DNA of 64,000 nt. It comes from Paenibacillus rhizosphaerae. Lineage in GTDB: Bacteria > Bacillota > Bacilli > Paenibacillales > Paenibacillaceae. The stretch is taken from contig NZ_JACHXJ010000001.1 of NCBI RefSeq assembly GCF_014192015.1, positions 1,736,001 to 1,800,000 on the forward strand, in the 5' to 3' direction. Below, piece by piece: positions 50,689 to 58,717 of the stretch. The notes below the pieces were generated by a model. It was not told the origin of the DNA, searched no databases, and was given only the letters and a program-made list of their open reading frames with translations. Within the stretch, counting starts at the first letter, position 1, and each line of letters begins with the position of its first letter. The position numbers and the translations under genes are program-made.

Positions 50689-50711
50689 CTGGATGGGGAG
50701 CTCTTTTTTTT
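50661..50711. terminator. Bidirectional intrinsic terminator
   Basis: AAAAAAAGAGCTC (50661-50673) pairs with GAGCTCTTTTTTT (50698-50710), with inner complementary segments CATTCCATC/GGATGG. It separates the nitroreductase remnant from the convergent Lrp-family gene. Confidence 0.8.
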
Positions 50712-50717
50712 GTTTAG

Positions 50718-51146
50718 CTATTTCAGCTGGCCGATGGACAAATTGACCTTATAATTGCCGAATTGAACCATCTCTGCCAGAAGCTCGTTGAGGTCCATGG
50801 GGGTGGGCACCTGCACCCGAAGGAGATAGCAGCCTTCACCGCTGATCCGGTGGGCTTCCACGATAGGCTGGGAACGCTGAATATATTGCTGAAACGAAGA
50901 ATGCATTTCCGCGGATTTCATAAAGACCGTAATAAAAGCAATGACCTGAAGTCCGAGTTTACCCGGATTGCATCGCAGTGTATAACCCTCGATTACCTCC
51001 AGATCCTGGAGCTTCCGGATGCGGGCACCCACCGCCTGACCGGTGAGATGCACCTTTTCCCCGATCTCCTTATTGGACAGGAGAGAATTTTCCACCAGAA
51101 GCTGCAGTATTTTAAGGTCGATCTCATCGATATCTTGTTTGCTCAT
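50718..51146 (-). CDS. Lrp/AsnC-family transcriptional regulator
   Basis: This 142-residue protein has an N-terminal HTH (IDLKILQLLVENSLLSNKEI, TGQAVGARIRKLQDLEVIEG) and a C-terminal RAM/AsnC ligand domain (VEAHRISGEGCYLLRVQV). These proteins form dimers or octamers that respond to amino acids. It is divergent from the MBL-fold gene starting at 51284, its probable target. The ribosome site is AAAGGA. Confidence 0.92.
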   Translation of the reverse strand: MSKQDIDEIDLKILQLLVENSLLSNKEIGEKVHLTGQAVGARIRKLQDLEVIEGYTLRCNPGKLGLQVIAFITVFMKSAEMHSSFQQYIQRSQPIVEAHRISGEGCYLLRVQVPTPMDLNELLAEMVQFGNYKVNLSIGQLK

Positions 51147-51283
51147 CTTGTCCTTTCATTCCTTTCACCGTGAAAATATAACGTCCGATATCGTTTCGCC
51201 AGGCTATGTAAAAAACGCCTTTCCCTGTTCTATACTGATACCATGAATAACAGAATCATAAACCAAACCGGGAGTGAATGGAA

Positions 51284-52036
51284 ATGAAAATTCAATTGAT
51301 CCGCAATGCCACATTGTTTATTGAATATGCCGGAGTAACCCTGCTCGTAGACCCGATGTTCAGCGAGCAGGGAGCCAACCCGCCGGTGATCAATACCGCC
51401 AACGAGCTGCGCAACCCGCTGGTACCGTTGCCCGTGGAGGTGGAAAAGCTTGTGCAGCCGGACGCGCTGCTGGTTACTCACCGTCATCCGGATCACTGGG
51501 ATGAGCCCGCTCAGAAGCAGATCGCCAAGGATACGGCGGTATTCTGCCAGCCGGAGGACGAAGGACCGATTCGGGCAGCCGGGTTTAGCCATACAACGCC
51601 GGTTGAACAAGCCGTTACGTTCCGGGGAATCACGTTGATTCGGACCGGAGGGCATCACGGAACCGGTGAGATCGGTAAGCAGATGGGGCCCGTGTGCGGA
51701 TTTGTTCTTCAAGCCGAAGGACAACCGACGGTCTATATTGCGGGCGATACGATATGGTGCCGGGAGGTTGAAGAGGCGCTTGATGCCTACCATCCGGACC
51801 TGACGATCGTCAACGCCGGCGGCGCGCGATTCTTGACAGGGGCCCCGATTATTATGGATGAGAAGGACGTAATTGCGGTTCTACGCCATGAACCGGAAAC
51901 TCGGGTGGCCGCCGTTCACATGGAAGCGATCAATCACTGCTTCGTCACTAGGGAAGATCTGAGAAGCGCGGTGGAAAAGGCCGATTACAGCAGCCGCGTA
52001 GTCATTCCGGAAGATGGGGAAGTTTTTACGGAATAA
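51284..52036 (+). CDS. MBL-fold metallo-hydrolase
   Basis: This 250-residue metallo-beta-lactamase-fold protein of the UlaG-like type has the metal motif THRHPDHWD (H-x-H-x-D-H pattern with R between), the second-metal histidine in TGGHHGTGEIG, and Asp in YIAGDTIWC. It probably hydrolyses a lactone or phosphodiester; no specific substrate is indicated. ATG 51284 is favoured over ATG 51278 because GGAGTG is seven bases before it. Divergent from the Lrp/AsnC regulator. Confidence 0.88.
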   Translation: MKIQLIRNATLFIEYAGVTLLVDPMFSEQGANPPVINTANELRNPLVPLPVEVEKLVQPDALLVTHRHPDHWDEPAQKQIAKDTAVFCQPEDEGPIRAAGFSHTTPVEQAVTFRGITLIRTGGHHGTGEIGKQMGPVCGFVLQAEGQPTVYIAGDTIWCREVEEALDAYHPDLTIVNAGGARFLTGAPIIMDEKDVIAVLRHEPETRVAAVHMEAINHCFVTREDLRSAVEKADYSSRVVIPEDGEVFTE

Positions 52037-52132
52037 AATAATTTATTTATTTTGTGGATTTGCAAAGAGGATGCTGAGAGCGGACAGCGAAGGATAAAGC
52101 ATACCGTTTGAAAGCGAGGGATCATTGGCTCA

Positions 52133-53806
52133 ATGAATCAGAATCAAGTATTTCAAACCAGGCTTCTCAGCTCGTTATCCAAAGTATTTCCGGATGGACA
52201 AGGGACCGAAAATCCCGTGACCGGCGGGTCGATGCTCAGCAACGAAACGTATGCTTTTCAAGCCGCTTACCGGACGGACGCCCCGGTGAATGATCTCAGG
52301 GTCTTCGTGGATGCTCCGGCCGCACTGCCGGTTACGGTACGCCGGGTTGGTCTGGTGCCGTCGGAACTTCCCGTATATCCGGATCATGATGAACATGTCC
52401 TGCGTGCGGAGCCGGGGTTATTTCCGGATCCGCTGTATCCGCTGGATGAAGAACAAGCCATTCCGGCCGCACCGGGAGAGTGGCAGAGTGTATGGATCAC
52501 GCTTCAGCCGAATGGTCTGACGCCGCCAGGCAACTACCCGATCACCGTCCGTTTTGAGTCCGGGGATGGGGGAGTTGCCGGAACGGAGACTTTCCAGCTG
52601 GAAATGATTCCAGAGGAGCTGCCTCCCCAGAAGCTGATACATACCGAATGGTTCCATACAGACTGTCTGGCAACCTATTACAAGCTGGACGTATTCAGCG
52701 AAGAGCACTGGCAAGTGATCGGTCAGTACATGGATACGGCCGTGCAGCATGGCATGAACATGATTCTGACTCCCGTCTTTACGCCGCCGCTCGACACCGA
52801 GGTCGGCGGGGAGCGGCCGACGGTTCAGCTTGTGGATGTGACCGTCACAGGAGAAAATCAATACGCGTTCGGATTTGACCGGCTCGCCAGATGGGTTGAG
52901 CTGTGCGATGAGAAGGGCATCCGCTATTTTGAATTTTCCCATTTGTTCACGCAGTGGGGGGCGAAGCATGCGCCGAAAATCGTTGCATCCGTAGACGGAA
53001 ATCCACAGAAGATTTTCGGATGGGAGACCGATGCCACCGGTGAAACGTATCGTCTGTTCCTGGAGCAGTTTGTTCCGGCGCTGACCGAATGGATTCATGC
53101 CAATAACCTGTCGGAACGAAGCTATTTCCACATTTCCGACGAACCTGGGGCGGATCACCTGGAGTCTTATGGATATGCAAGCAAGCTGCTTGGCGGTCTG
53201 CTGCAAGGATTCCCGATCATTGACGCCCTGTCGGACTACGATTTCTTCGAGAATGGTTTGGTGAAGACGCCTATTCCGGCCAGCAACCATATCGAGCCGT
53301 TTCTGGAGCATAACGTCCAGCCGCTCTGGACTTACTTTTGCTGTTCCCAGTATAAAGAGGTGGCTAACCGCTTCATGTGCTTCCCTTCGGCCCGCAATCG
53401 GATTCTGGGCTACCAGCTGTACAAGTTTGACGCTGCCGGATTTTTGCATTGGGGTTATAACTTCTATTATTCGCAGTACTCCAAAGGCGAGATCGACCCG
53501 TACGAGACGACCGATGCCGGCAAAGCTTTTCCGTCAGGCGATCCGTTTATCGTATACCCTGGGCCGGGCGGCGTCCCGGTCGAATCGATCCGGCTTGAGG
53601 TCATGAACGAAGCGCTGCAGGATTTGCGTGCGCTCCAGCTGCTCGAATCGAAAATCGGCAGGGACAACGTGCTGAAGGCATTGGAGGAAAATTTGCCCGA
53701 GCCGATCACGTTCAGCCGCTACCCACGGGAAGAGGAATGGCTGATCGCCAAGCGCGAATGGGTGAACCGGAAAATTAAAGAAGCTTTAGCTTCGGCAAGC
53801 GTCTGA
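52133..53806 (+). CDS. DUF4091 protein (GH123-like catalytic domain)
   Basis: This 557-residue protein has no signal peptide. Residues 1-165 form a beta-sandwich; the rest is a TIM-barrel-like DUF4091 domain related to glycoside hydrolase family 123. The likely acidic pair is in YFHISDEPGADH near residue 335. Other recognisable parts are HTEWFHTDCLATYYKLDVFS and LYKFDAAGFLHWGYNFYYS. GH123 enzymes remove N-acetylgalactosamine; many DUF4091 proteins are uncharacterised. GAGGGATC precedes the ATG. A bidirectional terminator follows. Substrate unknown. Confidence 0.8.
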   Translation: MNQNQVFQTRLLSSLSKVFPDGQGTENPVTGGSMLSNETYAFQAAYRTDAPVNDLRVFVDAPAALPVTVRRVGLVPSELPVYPDHDEHVLRAEPGLFPDPLYPLDEEQAIPAAPGEWQSVWITLQPNGLTPPGNYPITVRFESGDGGVAGTETFQLEMIPEELPPQKLIHTEWFHTDCLATYYKLDVFSEEHWQVIGQYMDTAVQHGMNMILTPVFTPPLDTEVGGERPTVQLVDVTVTGENQYAFGFDRLARWVELCDEKGIRYFEFSHLFTQWGAKHAPKIVASVDGNPQKIFGWETDATGETYRLFLEQFVPALTEWIHANNLSERSYFHISDEPGADHLESYGYASKLLGGLLQGFPIIDALSDYDFFENGLVKTPIPASNHIEPFLEHNVQPLWTYFCCSQYKEVANRFMCFPSARNRILGYQLYKFDAAGFLHWGYNFYYSQYSKGEIDPYETTDAGKAFPSGDPFIVYPGPGGVPVESIRLEVMNEALQDLRALQLLESKIGRDNVLKALEENLPEPITFSRYPREEEWLIAKREWVNRKIKEALASASV

Positions 53807-53855
53807 ACTCCCGCACTATCCCTTTAAATACTGCTTCATAAACGACACACAAGTA

Positions 53856-53904
53856 AAAAGCATTCGGCAGACCGGTGATGATCCGGCTGCCGAATGCTTT
53901 TGTA
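53856..53904. terminator. Bidirectional intrinsic terminator
   Basis: The stem AAAAGCATTCGGCAG (53856-53870) pairs perfectly with CTGCCGAATGCTTTT (53887-53901), extended by CCGG/CCGG across one bulged base. It serves the DUF4091 gene and, on the other strand, etfA. Confidence 0.88.
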
Positions 53905-53948
53905 TTTTGAGATAAGAACCACCGAGCCTCATCACGGTCAACGTGCCA

Positions 53949-54923
53949 TTAAACCAGCACCTTACGGAACTCGCGGGTGAGAAGTGGCACGACCTCGAAC
54001 AGGTCCCCGACGATACCGTAATCCGCCACTTTGAAAATCGGTGCTTCGGGATCCTTATTGATCGCGATGATAACCCGCGATTGGCTCATCCCAGCCAAAT
54101 GCTGGATCGCGCCGCTGATACCGCAGGCGATATAAATCTCCGGCGTCACGACCTTGCCGGTCTGGCCGATCTGCATCGAATAGTCGCAGTAGCCCGCATC
54201 GCAGGCCGCCCGGGAAGCGCCTACCGCGCCGTGCAGCACGTCCGCCAGCTCTTCGAGCGGCTTGAATCCTTCGGCGCTTTTGACGCCGCGTCCGCCGGAG
54301 ACGATAATTTTCGCTTCGGTCAAGTCCACCTTGCCGGACGTTTTGCGCACGATGTCCTTTACGATCGAGCGGAGGGAGCCGGCAGGGGTGTAATCGATCT
54401 CGACAACCTCACCAGGAGAAGATACGCTCGGTGCTGGGGCCAGATTGTTCGGGCGGATTGTCACGACCTGCGGGCCGCCGGTGAACGACTTTTGCTCGAA
54501 CGCTTTGCCTGCGTAGATCGGGCGGGTGTAGACCGCTTCGCCTCCGTTTTGCTCGATCGCCGTCACGTCTGAAATTTGTCCGGCACCCAAATGGGCGGCG
54601 ATTTTTGGCGCGAGATCCCGGCCTAACGCCGTATGACCAAGGATGACGACATCCGGCGTCACCTGCTCAAACACACTTTGCAGCACATCAGAATAGGCTT
54701 CAGCGTTGTAGATTTCCAGCTCGGGATGGTCCACAGCGTAGACCCGGCCTTCCACGTAGCACGCCAGATCTGCAGCAAGGGCCGTGATTTGCGAACCAAT
54801 CAGCACCGCAGCGACGGCGTCTTCTGCGTTTTTGGCAATGGAGGCCGCCTGAAGCGCTTCCAACGAAACCTGACGCAGGCTGCCTCCGCGGACCTCGGCA
54901 ACGACCACAAACGTTTTACTCAT
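53949..54923 (-). CDS. etfA: Electron transfer flavoprotein, alpha subunit
   Basis: This 324-residue EtfA has the N-terminal domain (VVVAEVRGGSLRQVSLEALQ) and the C-terminal FAD-binding domain with SGGRGVKSAEGFKPLEELA, GASRAACDAGY, QIGQTGKVVTPEIYIACGIS and VIIAINKDPEAPIF. It forms a heterodimer with EtfB and carries electrons from acyl-CoA dehydrogenases to a membrane quinone reductase. It is last of the minus-strand fadR-etfB-etfA operon. Confidence 0.96.
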   Translation of the reverse strand: MSKTFVVVAEVRGGSLRQVSLEALQAASIAKNAEDAVAAVLIGSQITALAADLACYVEGRVYAVDHPELEIYNAEAYSDVLQSVFEQVTPDVVILGHTALGRDLAPKIAAHLGAGQISDVTAIEQNGGEAVYTRPIYAGKAFEQKSFTGGPQVVTIRPNNLAPAPSVSSPGEVVEIDYTPAGSLRSIVKDIVRKTSGKVDLTEAKIIVSGGRGVKSAEGFKPLEELADVLHGAVGASRAACDAGYCDYSMQIGQTGKVVTPEIYIACGISGAIQHLAGMSQSRVIIAINKDPEAPIFKVADYGIVGDLFEVVPLLTREFRKVLV

Positions 54924-54963
54924 ACGGGAATCCTCCTTTTAGATGAGAAAAGCATGGGTTCCA

Positions 54964-55731
54964 TCAAATCAGCTTGGCTTCGGTACGCAGCAGCTGAACA
55001 AGGTCCGCGGCCTGCTGGGCCAGATCTCCCTTCAGCACTTGCCCGGCTTTGCGCTCAGGCGGCAGGGTGAGGGAGAGGCGGCTCGTCTTGGCGGCCACAT
55101 CCGCCTCGGTCAGGCCGAGATCACCAAGCCCGAGACGCTGGAACGGCTTCTTCTTCGCCTTCATAATGCCGGGCAGCGACGGATAACGCGGCTCGTTTAG
55201 CCCCTGCTGCGCGGTGAATACCGCGGGAAGCGAGACCTCCAGCGATTCGGTATCCCCTTCGGCATCCCGCTGCACGGACGCTTTTCCGCCGGCAATGTCC
55301 AGCTTCGTGATCGAGGAGGCATGAGGCAGGCCCAGCAGGTGGGCCACCCGTACGGCGACCTGACCCCCGCCGGTGTCCACGGAAAAGTTGCCGCCGAGAA
55401 TAAGGTTTACGGACTGCTGGCCGAAATAGGCCGCCAGCGCTTTGGCGATGCTGAACTCGTCGCCGGGAATGCTGTCGCCGTCAATGAGCACGGCTTCATC
55501 GGCACCCATGGCCAGCGCCGTTCTCAACGCCTCGGCCGTGCGCTCCGGTCCCACCGAGACGACGGTTACGGTACCGCCGTGCGCATCCCGCTGCAACAAA
55601 GCTTCTTCAACCGCATATTCGTCGTAAGGATTAATGACGTATTTGACCCCGTCGTCGGAAATCTGTCCATCCGAAATGACGATTCGTTCCTCCGTGTCGA
55701 AGGTTTGCTTCAGCATAACGTAGATATTCAT
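54964..55731 (-). CDS. etfB: Electron transfer flavoprotein, beta subunit
   Basis: This 255-residue EtfB opens with NIYVMLKQTFDTEERIV and has INPYDEYAVEEALLQRD. The AMP/ADP-binding region includes GGNFSVDTGGGQVAVRVA, and the signature is near LPGIMKAKKKPFQ. The start at 55731 has AGGAGC upstream and gives the family length; a longer frame to 55752 has no support. It lies 27 bases after fadR and 40 before etfA. Confidence 0.96.
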   Translation of the reverse strand: MNIYVMLKQTFDTEERIVISDGQISDDGVKYVINPYDEYAVEEALLQRDAHGGTVTVVSVGPERTAEALRTALAMGADEAVLIDGDSIPGDEFSIAKALAAYFGQQSVNLILGGNFSVDTGGGQVAVRVAHLLGLPHASSITKLDIAGGKASVQRDAEGDTESLEVSLPAVFTAQQGLNEPRYPSLPGIMKAKKKPFQRLGLGDLGLTEADVAAKTSRLSLTLPPERKAGQVLKGDLAQQAADLVQLLRTEAKLI

Positions 55732-55758
55732 GCAGACAAGCTCCTCTCTCAAAATGCG

Positions 55759-56340
55759 TTATTTTAAACCTTTTAAGAAAAACTCTACTGTCTTATCCAC
55801 CTGGGCGGAAAGGGAATACTTTCGGCCGGAAATAAGCCAGGAGGTGACAACTTCATCCATCGCCCCGAAAATCAGCAGCCGTGTCAGTTTGACATCCAGG
55901 TCTGCGCGGAACGATTTCTCGGCAATCCCCTGTTCAATGATATGCTCGATCAGCTGAATGTAGGGCTTAACGACAAGGCCGATAGCTTTGCGAAGCTCCA
56001 ACGAACTCTGGCGCAGCTCGATTTGTGTCACGTAAGCCAGATTGATGTTGTTTTCGAGCTCGGTAAAGTGAATTTCGCAAACTTTGCGGAGGGCTTCATC
56101 GGCGGTATTCGTTTCCTTCACGCTGCTGTTGAACATGGAGACCAGATTTCCGAGACGGGCTTGAAACAGAGAAATAAGGATATCTTCCTTGTTTTTAAAA
56201 TATAAATAAATCGTACCGTCTGCGACGCCTGCCTCCTTGGCGATCCTCGAAATCTGGGAGCCGTGATAGCCGTTCTCCGCGATTACTTTTAAGGCTGCAT
56301 CCAAAATCAACTCATATTTTTCCAATTTTCTACTTGTCAT
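55759..56340 (-). CDS. fadR: TetR-family fatty-acid degradation repressor (FadR-like)
   Basis: This 193-residue protein has an N-terminal TetR HTH (LILDAALKVIAENGYHGSQI, AKEAGVADGTIYLYFKNKED) and a helical ligand domain similar to Bacillus FadR (YsiA). Bacillus FadR represses beta-oxidation genes and is released by long-chain acyl-CoA. The order fadR-etfB-etfA and the divergent fadF-fadN-fadA-fadE genes, with a palindromic TGAATGA box between, support this identity. It should repress both operons. Confidence 0.92.
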   Translation of the reverse strand: MTSRKLEKYELILDAALKVIAENGYHGSQISRIAKEAGVADGTIYLYFKNKEDILISLFQARLGNLVSMFNSSVKETNTADEALRKVCEIHFTELENNINLAYVTQIELRQSSLELRKAIGLVVKPYIQLIEHIIEQGIAEKSFRADLDVKLTRLLIFGAMDEVVTSWLISGRKYSLSAQVDKTVEFFLKGLK

Positions 56341-56371
56341 CAGGCCACCCCGGTGTTAGAATTCAGATAAC

Positions 56372-56389
56372 TGAATGAATCCTCATTCA
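56372..56389. promoter_or_regulatory. FadR box between the divergent fad operons
   Basis: TGAATGA-N4-TCATTCA is a perfect inverted repeat matching the Bacillus FadR operator type. An overlapping second repeat, ATTCAG-ATAA-CTGAAT, lies at 56361-56376. It is positioned to control fadR-etfBA and fadFNAE together. Confidence 0.8.
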
Positions 56390-56420
56390 TTTTTCTTAAT
56401 CTTATGGGAAACCGTGCCAG

Positions 56421-56449
56421 TTGTCAATGTTTTCAAAGTAAGATTTTAT
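56421..56449 (+). promoter_or_regulatory. Possible promoter of the fadFNAE operon
   Basis: TTGTCA (56421-56426), 17 bases, TTTTAT (56444-56449). The -10 box is weak, in line with a controlled promoter. Confidence 0.4.
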
Positions 56450-56463
56450 TTTTAAACAAGCTT

Positions 56464-56477
56464 TGTAACCGCTTACG
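56464..56477 (+). promoter_or_regulatory. cre-like site upstream of fadF
   Basis: TGTAACCGCTTACG matches TGWAANCGNTNWCA at 13 of 14 positions, downstream of the probable promoter and 53 bases before fadF. It suggests CcpA-mediated repression of beta-oxidation by sugars, known for Bacillus fad genes. Confidence 0.6.
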
Positions 56478-56530
56478 AAATGTAACCCGTCACCAAGCTT
56501 AGGTGAATACGAAGAAAGGACGGATGACAA

Positions 56531-58717
56531 ATGGTGTGGCCAATCGTCAATTTACTCCTGTTTCTCGCCGTGACCGGGTATGGCATTTATTTGTTTTACC
56601 AAGCGGTGTATCACCGAATCCTGTACGTGAAGCTTGGCAAGCCCGTGGATTTCCGGAAGCAGCGTGAAGGCAGATGGGGCGAGTTTCTGGGGCAGGTGTT
56701 CGGCCAGCAAAAGCTGCTGAAGGACCGGAAAAGCGGCATCATGCACGTGGTGATCTTTTACGGCTTCATCATCCTTCAGTTCGGCGCGCTGGATCTGATT
56801 ATTAAAGGACTGACGGACGGCGGCCACCTGCCGCTCCCCGCGTACGACGTATTCGGTCTGCTTCAGGAGATCACGGTGTTTCTGGTCCTTGTAGCGATGG
56901 GATATGCCGCTTACCGCCGGTATGGTGAGAAGCTTGCGCGCCTCAAGAAAGGGTGGAAGCCGAGCATTGTCGTGTTCTTCATCTTCTCCCTGATGCTGTC
57001 CGTGCTGCTGTCGCTTACCTTCGAAAGAGTCCGGCTCGACCTCGAGCCATCCGCTTATGCACCTATATCCTCAGCCATTGCGGCCATCTTCACCGGCATG
57101 TCCGGAACGGCAGCATCCGTATTGTTCTACATCTTTTGGTGGGCTCATCTGCTTATCCTGCTATCTTTTCTCGTTTATGTTCCTCAATCGAAGCACTTTC
57201 ACCTTATTACGGCGCCGGTCAATATTTGGCTGGGCCGCTCCGAGCCTGTCGGCAAGCTGAGCAAGCTGGACCTCGAAGATGAAGAAGCCGAATCGTTCGG
57301 CGTCGGCAGGATCGAAGATTTTACGCAAAAGCAGATGATCGACTTCTACGCTTGCGTGGAATGCGGTCGCTGCACGAACGTCTGTCCGGCTTCCAATACC
57401 GGCAAGGTACTGTCGCCGATGCATCTCATAACCAAGCTGCGCGATCATTTAACGGAAAAGGGTACGGCCGTGACCGGCAAGTCGCCCTACGTTCCCGAAT
57501 ATGCTTTTGCCGTCAGTGGAGCGCATGCTTTGGGCGCAGCCGCTGCCGAAACCCATCCCGATTGGTCGTCAGCCGAAGGTGTGACGGATATTCGACCGAC
57601 GCTGGCTTGGCAGAAATCTACCTGGACCCATCAGGACACAAGTCCGCAGGACGTGAACTTAATCGGCGACGTCATGACAGAGGAGGAGATCTGGTCATGT
57701 ACCACCTGCCGCAACTGCGAGGATCAGTGCCCGGTCGGCAACGAGCATGTCGATAAAATCATCGATTTGCGACGCCATCTCGTGCTGATGGAGGGAAGCA
57801 TGCCGGCAGAGGGGCAGCGGGCTCTGCAAAATATCGAACGGCAAAGCAATCCCTGGGGATTGAACCGCAACGACCGGGCCAACTGGACCGGCGAAGTGGA
57901 AGGCATCCGGGTGCCGACCGTCAAGGACAATCCGCAGTTTGAATATTTGTTCTTCGTCGGGTCGATGGGCTCATACGATCTGCGCAGCCGCAAAATTTCC
58001 AAGGCGTTTGCCCGCCTCCTGAACGAATCCGGCGTCAATTTCGCCATCCTCGGCAACGAGGAGAAAAATTCGGGGGATACGCCCCGCCGGATGGGCAATG
58101 AGATGCTGTTTCAGCAGCTCTGCATGGAAAACATCGGGATTTTCGATAAATACGGCGTCCAAAAAATCGTGACCGCATGTCCGCACACCTTCAATACGTT
58201 GAAAAACGAATACCCCGAATTCGGGCTTGAAGGGGTGGAAGTCCTTCATCACTCCGAGCTGCTGGATCAGCTCATCCGCGAAGGGAAGCTAAAGCCCAGG
58301 CATGAGGTGAAGGAGCGGATCACTTACCACGACTCGTGTTACCTGGGACGCTATAACAACGTTTACGACCCGCCGCGTAACGTTCTCCGGGCCATTCCCG
58401 GTGTGGAGCTCGTTGAAATGAAGCGTACGCGGGAAAATGCGATGTGCTGCGGCGCCGGGGGCGGCATGATGTGGATGGAGGAGACGTCCGGCAAACGGGT
58501 GAACCTTGCCCGAACGGAGCAGGCGCTGGAAGTGAATCCAAGCATCATCAGCAGCGCCTGTCCTTACTGCCTGACCATGATGGAGGACGGCACGAAGATG
58601 AAGGAAGTGGAAGAGCGTGTGAAGGCAAAGGATATCGCCGAAATTTTGGAGCTGTCCGTGTTCGGGGATTCCGCTGCTCACAATAAAGGATTTGAAATGG
58701 AGGCAAGCACACAATGA
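56531..58717 (+). CDS. fadF: FadF/EtfD-type membrane iron-sulfur ETF oxidoreductase
   Basis: This 728-residue protein has an N-terminal membrane part of about five helices (residues 1-235), a ferredoxin-like pair of [4Fe-4S] sites (CVECGRCTNVCP from C275; CTTCRNCEDQCP from C390), and two CCG-type cysteine-rich domains in the C-terminal half (including CCGAGGG from C639 and ACPHTFNT). It resembles Bacillus FadF and mycobacterial EtfD, which pass electrons from ETF to menaquinone. It is first in the plus-strand operon and overlaps fadN by four bases. Confidence 0.92.
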   Translation: MVWPIVNLLLFLAVTGYGIYLFYQAVYHRILYVKLGKPVDFRKQREGRWGEFLGQVFGQQKLLKDRKSGIMHVVIFYGFIILQFGALDLIIKGLTDGGHLPLPAYDVFGLLQEITVFLVLVAMGYAAYRRYGEKLARLKKGWKPSIVVFFIFSLMLSVLLSLTFERVRLDLEPSAYAPISSAIAAIFTGMSGTAASVLFYIFWWAHLLILLSFLVYVPQSKHFHLITAPVNIWLGRSEPVGKLSKLDLEDEEAESFGVGRIEDFTQKQMIDFYACVECGRCTNVCPASNTGKVLSPMHLITKLRDHLTEKGTAVTGKSPYVPEYAFAVSGAHALGAAAAETHPDWSSAEGVTDIRPTLAWQKSTWTHQDTSPQDVNLIGDVMTEEEIWSCTTCRNCEDQCPVGNEHVDKIIDLRRHLVLMEGSMPAEGQRALQNIERQSNPWGLNRNDRANWTGEVEGIRVPTVKDNPQFEYLFFVGSMGSYDLRSRKISKAFARLLNESGVNFAILGNEEKNSGDTPRRMGNEMLFQQLCMENIGIFDKYGVQKIVTACPHTFNTLKNEYPEFGLEGVEVLHHSELLDQLIREGKLKPRHEVKERITYHDSCYLGRYNNVYDPPRNVLRAIPGVELVEMKRTRENAMCCGAGGGMMWMEETSGKRVNLARTEQALEVNPSIISSACPYCLTMMEDGTKMKEVEERVKAKDIAEILELSVFGDSAAHNKGFEMEASTQ

